64,000 bases of DNA. Source: Prosopocoilus inquinatus (taxonomy: Eukaryota > Arthropoda > Insecta > Coleoptera > Lucanidae). Each line of letters starts with the position of its first letter. Position 1 is the stretch's first letter. This document shows, piece by piece, positions 51,417-62,439 of the stretch. The DNA lies in assembly GCA_036172665.1 (NCBI GenBank), contig CM069873.1, forward strand, positions 40,270,001 through 40,334,000, given 5' to 3'. The translations under genes and the position numbers were made by a program. The notes below the pieces were generated by a model. It had not been told where the DNA came from and made no database searches. It saw only the letters and a program-made list of their open reading frames with translations.

Positions 51417-52964
51417 GATGCGGATGCACTCTCGAGGTACCCTTGTACTCTAGGAACCACAGAAGATGAGAAGGAAGCACAAAATGTTCCAACATTCATT
51501 GCAAGTGCAACAGATCTGGAAAAGTGGCAAAGGAAAGATTCACGTTTACAAGAGATAAAAAAGGCAGTAGAAAATCCTGAATATGGAGGGCCAGCAATCC
51601 AAAGAGCAGCAAAAAATTATGAACTGGTTAATGAGGTTTTGTATAAGAAGGACCCGTCATCCATAACTGACGCAAAACTATTAGTTATCCCGCAAAATTT
51701 AAAAGAAGAGATTATGACAAATTTCCATCGGGATCCCATAAGCGGCCACTTAGGATTGACTAAAACTCTAGATAAGATCAGAAAAAGATATTTCTGGGAA
51801 GGAATGAAACAAGATATCACAAAATTTATTAGGGGTTGCCCAGAATGCCAAATTCGGAAGGGACCAACAAATCGGAAACCTGCAGGATTACTGAAACCCA
51901 TTACAACGGAAACGCCTTTCGCCATGGTAGGAATTGATCTTTTAGGCCCATTTCCACGAAGTTCAGCCGGAGCAAAATTCATAGTTGTAGCAACGGATTA
52001 TGCTACACGTTGGGCTGAAGCTAAGGCTCTGCCAAGTGGAAAAGCTGAACCCGTAGCAAAATTTATAGTAGAGCAGCTCATTTGCAGACACGGATCACCA
52101 AAAAGAATTTTAAGTGATCGCGGAGCAGTGTTTCTATCCAATTTAGTTACAGAAATTTTAAAATTATTATTAAGTGATAGTTTATTTACAACTGCGTACA
52201 AACCCTCAACGAATGGACTAACGGAGCGATTAAATAAAACAATAGCCGACATGATTAGTAAATATACGACTAATTCCCAAAAGGATTGGGATGTTTTCCT
52301 GCCACATTGCATATTTGCTTACAATACATCACGGCAAGAGGCCACTAAGCATAGTCCATTTTCGTTGGTATATGGTCGCGAACCAGTTCTTCCAACCGAT
52401 GCGGAACTTAGCCAACCAATGTCTACAGAATTTACACTCAGAAGTCAACAAGTGATACGTGAGACACGGGAAATCGCCAAAAGAAACATCGAAAGGAAAC
52501 AGGAAAACGACAAAGAAATCTATAATAAAAAGCACAGGTATGTCAGCTTTAACGTGGGCGACAAAGTGAAATTAAGAAATTTTGTCAGAAAAGTAGGAAA
52601 ATGTGAAAAGTTGTTACCAAAATACTTCGGCCCGTTCGTCATAATTGAAAAAAGGAATGATTTGAACTATGTAATTTCAACAGATTCCGGAAAAAATAGC
52701 AAACAGGATGTGGTACATGTTTCAAGATTAGCACCTTTTTATGAACAATGGAAAGAAGATGGTCCCCAAGATACTTTTAAGAGAGCCAAGTGTTTCTACA
52801 AGAGCCGAAAACATGACAACTCAAAAGAAAATATGGAGAACACGGGCTTTAAACCAATTCAAGTAAATGAAATAAAAAGGTTTAAAAAACACGGGAAATA
52901 CGTGTTACCTAAATTCGGTTGTAAGCTGTCTCGCGCATATAGAAGAAGTAACACACTTTTGTAG
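51417..52964 (+). CDS. pol: Pol part 2: integrase of element C
   Basis: The frame continues from pol part 1 across the Polinton target site (DALSRYP). Zinc-binding N-domain (HRDPISGHLG...CPECQIRK), catalytic blocks VGIDLLGPF, ILSDRGAVF and NGLTERLNK giving D, D, E, and a GPY/F-type C-domain (LLPKYFGPFVIIEKRNDLNYVIS). About 515 residues. The last about 29 codons (52876-52964) overlap the USP frame and probably are not native: the USP block in frame +1 is conserved, this stretch is not. Integrates the cDNA with 4-bp duplications. No internal stop. Confidence 0.9.
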   Translation, partial: DADALSRYPCTLGTTEDEKEAQNVPTFIASATDLEKWQRKDSRLQEIKKAVENPEYGGPAIQRAAKNYELVNEVLYKKDPSSITDAKLLVIPQNLKEEIMTNFHRDPISGHLGLTKTLDKIRKRYFWEGMKQDITKFIRGCPECQIRKGPTNRKPAGLLKPITTETPFAMVGIDLLGPFPRSSAGAKFIVVATDYATRWAEAKALPSGKAEPVAKFIVEQLICRHGSPKRILSDRGAVFLSNLVTEILKLLLSDSLFTTAYKPSTNGLTERLNKTIADMISKYTTNSQKDWDVFLPHCIFAYNTSRQEATKHSPFSLVYGREPVLPTDAELSQPMSTEFTLRSQQVIRETREIAKRNIERKQENDKEIYNKKHRYVSFNVGDKVKLRNFVRKVGKCEKLLPKYFGPFVIIEKRNDLNYVISTDSGKNSKQDVVHVSRLAPFYEQWKEDGPQDTFKRAKCFYKSRKHDNSKENMENTGFKPIQVNEIKRFKKHGKYVLPKFGCKLSRAYRRSNTLL

Positions 52965-53799
52965 GCAATATTCACCGAGAAATAATAAAGAAAACGTAAA
53001 TTTTTTAGAAAATTTTGTACAAACAATTAATGATTTAACCAATAATTCTAAGAAGAAAGTAGTATCAATATCAAGATTAAAAAATAAACTAGAAGCGGTA
53101 AATCCCTTATTTAAAGGGAAAGGGCAACAGGACGCCCACGAGTGTCTGTTTTATATTCTACAGATCCTCCACGAAGAAGCAAAACAAGTTGAAAATCGAA
53201 ACAGTGAAAAATCATTTATATCAGACATTTTTGCGGGCGCATACGATTTAATGGCGGAATGTTTAGAATGTGGAAATCAGTCCATCACCAAAAGTCCAGG
53301 ATGGGGCATTTCACTTTCCATAGATAAACATAGAGACACCCGCTTGGAGACTTGTTTGGATAATTACTTCGGAGAAGAGATTCTTTCGGAAGATAATCGG
53401 CCTATTTGTTGGTCTTGCCGTAAAAGAACCAACACTAGAAAATATACAAAAATTGTGGAATTGCCGGAGTACCTGGTGCTACATTTCAACAGTTACTATT
53501 GGTCGGGTCAAGAGACTGAGAAATTACATAAAAGTGTAAAATTTCCATTAACTGATTTAAATGTAGGAACATTCTATAAAAATGTTGAAAGTAAAAATAC
53601 AAGGTATAATTTACAGGGGGCAATTGAACACGTAGGAAGTGCGAATGAAGGACATTACATAAGTTACATTACAGGCAAGAATTCACAAGGAATTGACACC
53701 TGGGTGAAATGTAATGATGATGTAGTAACTAAAATAGACTCAAAAGAACTTTTAGAAAAAAATATGTACATACTTTTTTATAAGCGAGAAAACCATTAG
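52876..53799 (+). CDS. Ubiquitin-specific protease (USP) domain in element C
   Basis: 307 codons with no stop and no ATG near the start; TAA at 52873-52875 closes the frame upstream. Cys box GLKNTGNTCYLNS with the nucleophile at 52903-52905; GQQDAHECLFYILQILHEE (QDAHE box) at about 53122-53178; zinc-finger-like CLECGNQ...CWSCRKR; YLVLHFNSYYW; His box EGHYISY with the His at 53653-53655; WVKCNDD with the Asn/Asp. All catalytic boxes of the USP/UCH family (peptidase C19) are there, in a compact form about 300 aa long. The frame is +1 to integrase. Removing one base in the A-run at 52874-52878 would fuse the two, so either an indel broke a pol-USP fusion or a +1 shift is programmed at AAA-AGG. 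Substrates unknown. Confidence 0.88.
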   Translation, partial: KGLKNTGNTCYLNSVVSCLAHIEEVTHFCRQYSPRNNKENVNFLENFVQTINDLTNNSKKKVVSISRLKNKLEAVNPLFKGKGQQDAHECLFYILQILHEEAKQVENRNSEKSFISDIFAGAYDLMAECLECGNQSITKSPGWGISLSIDKHRDTRLETCLDNYFGEEILSEDNRPICWSCRKRTNTRKYTKIVELPEYLVLHFNSYYWSGQETEKLHKSVKFPLTDLNVGTFYKNVESKNTRYNLQGAIEHVGSANEGHYISYITGKNSQGIDTWVKCNDDVVTKIDSKELLEKNMYILFYKRENH

Positions 53800-54007
53800 T
53801 CAACACGTGTTGGTCAAATTTACATAAATATACAATACGTTAAAGTAGACATCAAATATATTATTATTTTACTTATATTTCTTTATGTTTTAGGTGTAAT
53901 TTAGAAGACATCAATTGGGGCCCCAAACACGAAACTATCTATTATTGTTCTAATATTAAAAATATAGCTTATTTTTATTTTTAGTCATAAAGGTAAACAA
54001 ACAAAAC

Positions 54008-55840
54008 ATGTGGCCACAAAATTTAGCAGCATGTATTTTATATCTGCTAATAACGGAAAATGCGAGAGGCGAATTGGATCAAAAATACGAGATAAAATCC
54101 ATGGATGGGACGTCAGGAATGGTATACGAGGATCTAGGTAAATTCTATATAACGGATTCCTTCTGGAATTTGTTAACTTTCATAGACTTAGATAAATTTG
54201 AAGAAAAATTTGTGCAGATCATTAATCCTTTTAAAGATACTGAAAAAATATGTAATGATAAAACATTAAAAGCGTCTGATTTATGCGGAAATTACTTAAA
54301 TATAATAAATGCAACAATTAATCGCGTAAAATGGGAAAAAGATATGATTCCAAATTTATTAGGGCATAATTTGGTAAAACGAGGATATTTTGACGCAATT
54401 GGAAAAATTTCTAAGACTTTATTCGGTACTCTAACGACTGATGATGCAGAAAGATTTGAAAAGATGATAAATGAAGTTGAAGCTGACCAGGACACTTTGT
54501 CTAAAGTTATGAAAAATCAAACAATAATAGTAATGTCAACATTAGATACACTAAATAATACATTAGGCCATATTGAGCATAATGAAAAACTGATTTCCCA
54601 GAGTTACAATTCGATAAAAAATATTTTAGGTAAAACTGCAACGGAAGTGGATTTCTTGTATAGAATAGACAGGCATTTGTAAGATCATATATCGATACTA
54701 ACGACAATTATTGAGCAGTATAAATTAGAGGTAATAAATTTAATAAATATTATTGTTTCGGCAAAGCAGGGAATATTTCATCCATTATTTATCTCTCCAA
54801 CAACCCTATTAGAAAATTTGAAGTCCATAATCACATTTATACCGGCAGGGGTTAAATTCCCTACAAATATTGATAACCCAAATGCAATAGAAGCCTTATT
54901 TAAAATTAGTAAATTAAGTATATTTTTCAAAAATTCAAAGTTATATGGAGTAGTCAGAATACCGTTAGTCCAAATTAAGCCGTTTACATTCTACAAATTA
55001 ATTTCTATCCCTGTGAGATTGCATAAGAATATATTTGTAGTAATTAATCTTTCATACGCATACCTTGCAATAAATGAAATAAGATCAGAATTCGTCCTGT
55101 TGGACAAAGATGAAATGTTAACAATTATTTCTCTACAAGATCAGGTGTATATTTCACTTAAAGAAAAAACTTTAATTACTACAAACAAAAATATTTGTGA
55201 GATACAATTATTGTCATATAAAAAATCAATTCCAGATATTTGCGAGCGGCACGTGTTAACTATTAACCACATTTATTTTATGGAGTCTGTATTAGCAAAT
55301 TCGTGGATGTTTGTAACCCCAAATGCAGAATCGTTAACATTAACTTGCACCGGTCAAGGTGGCAACAACACAATTAAATATATAAATTTAAACGGCACCG
55401 GTAAACTTTATTTGGCAACAGGATGTAAGGCATTCTCTGAAAATGTAATACTGAAGGCAATACAAACGAAAGAATTCGAATTATTTCAACATATACCTTC
55501 TTTAAACATGAAAGATTTTAATGAGAAAGGGAATAATTTGACGTCACCATTAATCGAAGATCTAAAAATATTAGATTTAGAAAAATTAGAAAAAGTAATG
55601 AACATTAATGAATCTCTGATAAATAAACGCCAAAAGCTAGAATCAGTTCTAAACGATATTAATAATATCCAAATAAAACATAAACACAAACTAAAAGAAA
55701 ATTATGAATCGATTATATTATACTGTGTAACAATAACTATTATTATAAGTATAGGCACATATTGTTTTAAAAAAAGATTAGGAACGTGTAATCGAAAAAA
55801 ACCAGAAAAGGAGAGAAAATATCCTTATGAAGGAGTATGA
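54008..55840 (+). pseudogene. env: Envelope gene (baculovirus F-like), one premature stop
   Basis: One frame from ATG 54008 to 55840, interrupted only by TAA at 54680-54682. A hydrophobic signal-peptide-like N-terminus (residues 1-21) is followed by a dibasic KR at 124-125, after which GYFDAIGKISKTLFG resembles the fusion-peptide region of F-type proteins. A long helical region, then a Cys-containing ectodomain, a single membrane anchor at about 55705-55765 (ILYCVTITIIISIGTYCF) and a basic tail. This is the layout of errantivirus env proteins related to baculovirus F. A splice acceptor TTTTTATTTTTAG at about 53984 could serve a subgenomic env mRNA. The stop truncates the protein before its anchor. 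Confidence 0.85.
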
Positions 55841-56798
55841 GGAAGGAACCTTCGTATTACCTGACGGAAGGAAGTGTACGGTAAACCTACGGGAGGCGAC
55901 TTCACGTGAAGAATTGGATCGTCTGAACTGATCAGCAGACATCCAACCCTCGACGGAAGTAGTGTCCCGAGGTTAACTACTAATAAGAAAATTACAATTT
56001 CTAATAGCATTTTCCGTTAGCTTAAGAAAATTGTAGCACTTAGTAGTAAACATGTACTATATAAGTATTACTCATTTTTTTTCCTTGACCTACGCAAGGA
56101 AATGGCCAATCGTTGCGTCGGTACTAGATATTTTTGTTATTACCATTATAATTATTATATTAAAGTTCTTGTTAATTCTACGATTGTAATACATGTATGT
56201 CATTCAAGCATAATACCAAATTTAACAGAAAATATTTTTATAACTTTATATTGAATCAGAGATTAGTCAAATATTGTAATTCATTGGGCACAACCTACAA
56301 ACCTAACGTATATTGTAAATGTAAAATTCTGATGCTGCCTTTTCTTTTATGGACACTGCCGAAGAACCAAGGATATTATCGAGTTAATCAACGGACAAAG
56401 GAAAGAAAATATGGAACCAAAAAATCCTAGTGGAGGGAAAAGTAGTTGAGGCTCCTAAACGATAAACCGAAGGTCAACACCAGAGCAAAATGAAGATGAT
56501 GCCTGAATTAAGTAGGGCATCACACAAGTACATGTACTACGAATTCAAGACCGAGTTTACTACCTTAAATCACTTCGACCTATAAGCAAACGAGAAGTCC
56601 CTCCAACATCTTGAATTTGAACATCATTCGGACCATGGAATAAATAGAAAATCAGCAGTTGATCCATTAAGAATAATGTGTAGCTTTGTTAACATATTTA
56701 AATTATAATTCAATTAGCTATTAGGAAAAGTAATATCTTCGTGACGGCTATTGGTAATGTAAATATGCGTGGAAGCATATTCTCCGGCGGGGCGGAAA
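55841..56798 (+). other. 3' noncoding region and polypurine tract of element C
   Basis: About 950 bp without a supported gene; the 77-codon frame 56197-56430 has no recognisable motif. TATATAAG occurs at about 56059. GGCGGGGCGGAAA at 56786-56798 directly precedes the LTR and fits the plus-strand primer. Confidence 0.6.
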
Positions 56799-57180
56799 TG
56801 TCACGAAGGGTGCTTTTGTTAATTTAAACACTCTGTATATACATGTTAAATATTGCGGTACGGTGGGGCACACTTTGCTGAGTCGTCCATATCGGAATGA
56901 GCGCTCGATCGCGGCTTCGATCGGAGCGGGGGACGATTCGCTGGGCAAGGGCGACTCAGGAACGTGGGTCTTCCGGAGATTGGGTTGGTTGTGCCAAGTA
57001 AACGTGATACTCAGTGAGTTGGCTTTTCCTGGACCCCTTTACCCTCATACCAGCTTCAGGCGACCCCAAGAAGGCCGGTAAGTCGATCCAATTTTTAAAC
57101 GGCAAAACGGTTCCTTTACCACTGAGCTACCCCCTCATTTTTTCTGATAGCATCGCCGCTACCCCGGAGCGAGCGTGACA
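56799..57180 (+). repeat. 3' LTR of element C
   Basis: 382 bp from TGTCACG to CGTGACA, followed by the ATAT target duplication. Its first 230 bp match the 5' LTR. The part missing on the left contains, inverted, TAGCTCAGTGGTA (57117-57129), a tRNA A-box-like string. Confidence 0.92.
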
Positions 57181-57184
57181 ATAT

Positions 57185-60100
57185 TCTGTCTACTAATACA
57201 AGTGGAATTAATATTAATGATTATCGAAGTTATTAAAATAACTCCTAACAAGATCCAAACGTTATCCTAAACTGGAAGATTATTTTCACAATGCTTACAC
57301 GAGTCAACAGTAGCTTAAGAACATAGATGAATGTTCACAAGTTTTCGTTAAAACGACCTCCAAGTCGTGGCTTATATTTAACAAGTCGAAGAAGAGTCGG
57401 ATCGTTTGATCTTTGCTTCTATGACCTTCGAAGAGTTGTCGCTTTAAATTGATATAGCCAGGCGTGACGAAAACATCTGCGACATAAGAGCGTTAATGTG
57501 GCGTTCAGTTTTCACCAACCAGAATATCTGCCTATTTTCATGGTCAAGAATTTGATCTTCGAGTAGCTTCTTTTTATTACTGCCTGTTCTTACACTTAAC
57601 CATAAAATAGAATCAGTCTTACTACTCCTACGTCTCCATCAAATGTTACGGGAAACGCATTTAATTAAAAATGCGCCTCCAGTAAAGCCGTGCGCTTCAT
57701 CGAATGTTACGATTATCTCTTAGGGGTAGCCATAACTTATTATTCCTTAGGACGTAGTTAAAATAAGAAATACGTTTATTAAATAAATGAGCAAATAGTT
57801 GTCACTTACATGGTTTTGTAGAAGTAGGGACTTACGGAATTTATAATTAGAGCAGGCTGTGATATTTTCCAAAAAGTTCGCAACACGGGCTTACAGTTCG
57901 AAATAAAAAAAAATTAATGTCAGAATTGTGACATTTATTTTTTTAACGATCGATAATGAACGATTTGTCTTGCAGAACCCCCCTAATATTCTAAAAAAAG
58001 GGTTTAAACCAGCATCCATACAAAATACAATAACAAAATAAAGATTATATGAATCACGAGCATAACCTCAATTATCACAACTGTCAACTTATATTTATTT
58101 CTCATTGTATCCAACTACGCAGCATAAAATAGCACCAATCACAGCCTCCTCTAATTATGAATTCCATTGAACAACCGATACAATAGACTAACGTAGGTTA
58201 CAGACCAGAATCCGACTACCTGCTTGCTTTGCTATCGGTTTGGTTATATACGAATGCACCCAGAGTTTGGGAATATCGGAGTATTTTTAGACTGCAGACA
58301 CCGGAGTTTTCCAGAATTTTTAGGTCTATAGGTGTGCTTTATCCGTTACGGGCGTGATGTTGGCGGCGACTTTGCGAAAGTTCGTGCGGTGCACTCGGTT
58401 ATATGCGTCATCTTCTAAAGTTAGCGATGAACAACATATGGGAATTTCCATATATCACGGACGCTCGACGCTGTTATGGAAGGTTGTTGGAACAACTGAT
58501 AAAAGATGGACTAGAGGATAAAATTCTTGTAGGTAAGGAACAATGTATGAGAAGAACTTTAAAACTAACTATGAGGGGATATAAATATAAAAATATAAAT
58601 TTTATTATACATTGTTCCCAGAAAATAAAAAAGAGATGAAGATGCCAAAACGAGAGAGTGTGTCTGCTATGTACGTTCAACCTCCATCTTGTTACAAGTT
58701 GTTTCAAACACAATTTACGTAAGGAAAAAATCTGTAAACGACTATCGCAGCGGTTAAACAATGCCAGTAACCACTGGAGAAAACATTACAAAATACTGGA
58801 AGATCGACAAATTAAGATTCAGCAGAAAGCTGAAGCATTGGGCGTGTTTTCAACAGAATTCATAAACACTTAGCGATGAGAAAGGTGAATGCCCAAAATT
58901 ATAACGGGGAATGAAATCTGGATTTACCAGTTTGACCTTAAAATAAACAAATATAAGAAATATAAGAATTACCAGCAAACAAATTCTTTAAGAATATCTT
59001 ATTTATCAAATTTCCTTCGAAATTTTACCGTTGAGTGTTCTTTGATTGATCTTTGCCATTGAAAAAGTATAGTTGACTCTTCTTTTCAGAAAAAAATTGA
59101 AGGAAACATATCCAACTTTTTTTTAGCAAGATTGGTGTACAGAAAAAATTATTTCTCAATAGATTTGGAATGAGTCTTGCCAGTTCGATGCAAAAACAGT
59201 AATAGATTTCTCTCCAATCTAAGCCGCGTTGATGCTCGAAGCAACTTGATTTGGCAATTCAGAACCAGATGAAGTTCTGCTTCTTCTCGTCTGTCAACGA
59301 TTGCAGATGTATTGTATTGTAACGGACGCGGGTTATTTTTCTACTAAATTTAGGGGTGGTCAGCCTGAATGCTCAACCAAAATTCTTTTACCTTAAACAA
59401 CAACGGAAAACCACCCCGTTTTACAAATAATCCCACCTGCTTTTTTGACCCACGAACCACCGTTAGAAACCAAGTTTTCTGTTCGGTAGCTAATTTGAGT
59501 AAACAAAGCTAAAAATGCTCTCGCACCGATGTTTTCTTTGAAAAGTCCAAACAGTACTGTTATAGTTGCCTGAAGATTGTCAAATTTTCCCACTTTCATT
59601 GTCTCTTTCCTATTCTCTTTAAGCAGAATTGAACCGACTTACCAATCTGAATCCAATTTTCTTCTCGTAATCTAATATTTTAGAAGGCACAATGATTTTA
59701 TTTATATCAAATGAAACACTTTATTCGGAACGGTTTTAAATACACAAAAGAAGTCACTTCGCGGAAAAGCTTTTGCATTCCGTTCGCGAATTTCAAACTT
59801 AGAGAGAAAATTACAGAATTTAACAAATCTGAAATTCAATTCGACGTCTGTGATTACGGATTCAATTGTTAAAGGTTTTTAATAACATTCAAGCAGCATC
59901 TCCCCGCCTTCCCTCCGGACCCTTCTACCATAAATTCCTCCGTCCGCCAGGTGGCGTGGTGATATTGCTTGAGGATGTTTTCTCAGTTTCCCACGCGCTT
60001 TCGGACTCGTGCATGAGAACTGCATCGCCAGCTTTTCACTTAATCATCAAAAAGTGAAACTTAAAGATCTTACTGAATATCGTCTTTCATCCAATGCGCG

Positions 60101-60324
60101 AAATTAAATAAAACGTATTATTTTCCGTGAAAGAACTATTTTTGCATATCTCATCCTATCATCATCATCTACTTCAGGCCTGGGCATAAAATACGAGAAG
60201 AGCGAGGACACGCTATCCCCACTATTCGATAGATCAATGAAACGTCGACATCAATGAGCCAGCCTGCCAGCCGATCGTGTACCAACAGAAGTTATAAAAC
60301 GTGTGGCTCTCGTGAAATACAAAC
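57185..60324. other. No gene seen
   Basis: About 3.1 kb right of element C, presumably continuous with the sequence left of 27254 before insertion. Frames at 58403-58873 and 59393-59599 are short and motif-free. No repeat ends recognised. Confidence 0.5.
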
Positions 60325-60615
60325 ATGAACCAAAATTATGAACTTAAGTATCTGTGTTTTATAAACAGTACAGGTAATGTAGAATGTATTATTTGCGGTA
60401 AACTGTTGAGCGTAAAACGATATAATATTGCTAGTCACTACAACATTTTTCATAAAGAATATTATCTACATAAGTTTTGTATATCGTTGGTTGTTGAAAT
60501 TGAAACGACTGAGCGTCAAGCGGGAACCGGCACTGCCTGTGCGATGGTAGAAGGAGAATATACCCCGACATATTCCCCTCGCATGATTAGACCTGATCTA
60601 CTTGATACAAAATGA
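60325..60615 (+). CDS. Lone zinc-finger ORF
   Basis: 96 aa from ATG. A single Cys2His2-like finger, ECIICGKLLSVKRYNIASHY then NIFH, preceded by YLCFINSTGNV. Such a short start plus CLICGK-type finger is found in transposase-derived zinc-finger proteins (GTF2I-repeat/ZBED-like). The rest of the frame is unrelated low-information sequence, so this may be an exon or a remnant. TTATAAAAC lies at about 60292. Confidence 0.35.
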   Translation: MNQNYELKYLCFINSTGNVECIICGKLLSVKRYNIASHYNIFHKEYYLHKFCISLVVEIETTERQAGTGTACAMVEGEYTPTYSPRMIRPDLLDTK

Positions 60616-62430
60616 AATTAAATACTGTTTATACGTATTGAAGTTTTCGCATTCTTACACTATTATTCAATGAAAGCCAGTCAGGAAGACTGTAATTGGT
60701 TTACAAAGAAGTTTGCGTATTGTTTTTTCTATGAAAGAAAGTTGAGTTGGTCGGGTTGAAGGACAAAGAAAAACGCTAACTGTAATGTAACTATGATTTA
60801 AATAAAAATTTTCACTTCATGTAATTCTATTGTGGAAAAGCCATATATTTTGAAGGAACTTATACTTACATTTTGTCACGCTTTGTTATTAATTTAATTA
60901 ATTAATTATTAGGATAATTCAATTCCAAATATTAAATTGTAATAAATAATAGCTTTACAAATTTAGTTTATACGAACATAACGACATAATTAGTTCTCCA
61001 GTGGAAATTTTCCAGCTTCTTTTCCAAATCGATTGAAGATCCAAATATTTCCCTTGGCTCTGAATATAAAGGCGGCGTTTCAATATGATTTTCGATTATA
61101 GGATATTGTATTTGCGAACGCGCAGAAACCTCTTTTAGCCCGAATAACAAGCGCTGACAGACGAACAAGTATCCAGGGTATATTAAAATTCGCATTATAT
61201 AACAGTTTCTTTAAGGCGGACAGAACATTGAAATCCGAGAACAGATGCCCCTGTTTCCTTCGAATCGTAATTTAACGCAATGGATCCTGTTAAGTAATCG
61301 TCGACAGTAACTTCTAACGCTTCTTAACACATAAGTTAATTACAATTTTAAAGAACACATGGTGTATGTTTCCACTTGAATTAAGCAAATATTAATTAAA
61401 CAAATAGTAACTTATTGGGTCAGGAAATTGTGAAAACTTTAAAAACTTTAGGAAAACAGTTTAGTTTGATTAAATGAAGAGTAGTATACCGGGTGTTCAC
61501 ACTTGAACATAGGCAATTAACACACACGTATATTCAATTCTGAGGCTCTTTCACGTTATTTCTATAATAAACCAAAAATAAGTATACATAAAGTAATAAG
61601 GCTGCTCACAATTTTTATTTAAAAAAGTGACAAGAAAAAAGTAAATGTTGGTTACATTCCACATACTACCACGCTCAACTTAAATGATAGTCCTGCATGC
61701 GAATCACACCCTTAAGAACATGCAGCGTAAGGGCTACCAAACTGTTAAATGGTATCGTTTATGGTGAGCATCGTTGCTCATGTTGGACTTTGGGAGCGGA
61801 CGGCGGTATATGTAATATTTAATAAAAAAAGTGTCAGTTTCATGAAAAATTTAATTACTGAAATCAGAAATAAAATTAATACCTGCCTTGTTTTTATCGC
61901 TCACCGGAGTGTGAAAATTGAAATTTATTATCGATTATTAATGCTTTTATGTGGGGAACGTTAAATTCGCAAAACATTCACAATGCGCGTGATGACTATT
62001 GCGAATTTGTAATTTTCAACGCCGTAATTAAATTAGTAAAATAAATTACGTTTTCAGCGCTTTACATGAATTGGCGCTTTTAATAACACATATCGCTTTA
62101 AATACAGAGAGATGTGCGTTGATTAAACGGATTGCGTCGATATTTCTATATTTGTTTTTGGCCTGCCCTCGCCTGTTTGCACGTGAATATTTGTTTGATA
62201 AAATAAACATAATTACACTGTAATAATTATTGCAGTTGTTTTCAATCCAAACAGGGTTATTAACGAAAAATCGATAAATATTTTATTTTCTACCTTCGTT
62301 TACACAATTTTCCTTTTTTTCTTGTTTGGTATAACATATGATAAAAATATTGATACGATTAAGATAGAATAATCGAATAAACGAAATATGACCAAGAAAA
62401 ATTCTTAGAATGTTAATATTTTTTACCTCT
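60616..62430. other. No gene seen
   Basis: About 1.8 kb AT-rich sequence. CCGGGTGTTCACACTTGAAC at about 61490 resembles the ends of insect repeats but has no partner in the window. No coding signal. Confidence 0.5.
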
Positions 62431-62439
62431 ATCTGGGAA

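Larger units (their letters stand above)
27258..57180 (+). mobile_element. Gypsy/errantivirus-like element C with nested Polinton
   Basis: ATAT flanks both ends (27254-27257 and 57181-57184), a 4-bp duplication as for Gypsy. Order: truncated 5' LTR, gag, protease, macrodomain, RT, RNase H, [Polinton], integrase, USP domain, env, polypurine tract, 3' LTR. Without the 19.2-kb Polinton and its duplicated 6 bp the element is about 10.7 kb, long for Gypsy because of the two extra enzyme domains. Three mismatches were counted in the 230 bp shared by the LTRs, so insertion is fairly recent. Defects: lost LTR/primer site, stops in RNase H and env, frame change before USP. Confidence 0.93.

Noticed and set aside
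56197..56430. Accessory gene between env and 3' LTR of element C
   Set aside because: 77 codons of unremarkable composition; no family features and no conserved start context.
57064..57140. True tRNA gene in the 3' LTR
   Set aside because: Only the A-box half matches; no T-arm box or closing acceptor stem found.
58403..58873. Possible small host genes
   Set aside because: Short overlapping frames on both strands without motif, promoter or splice pattern.
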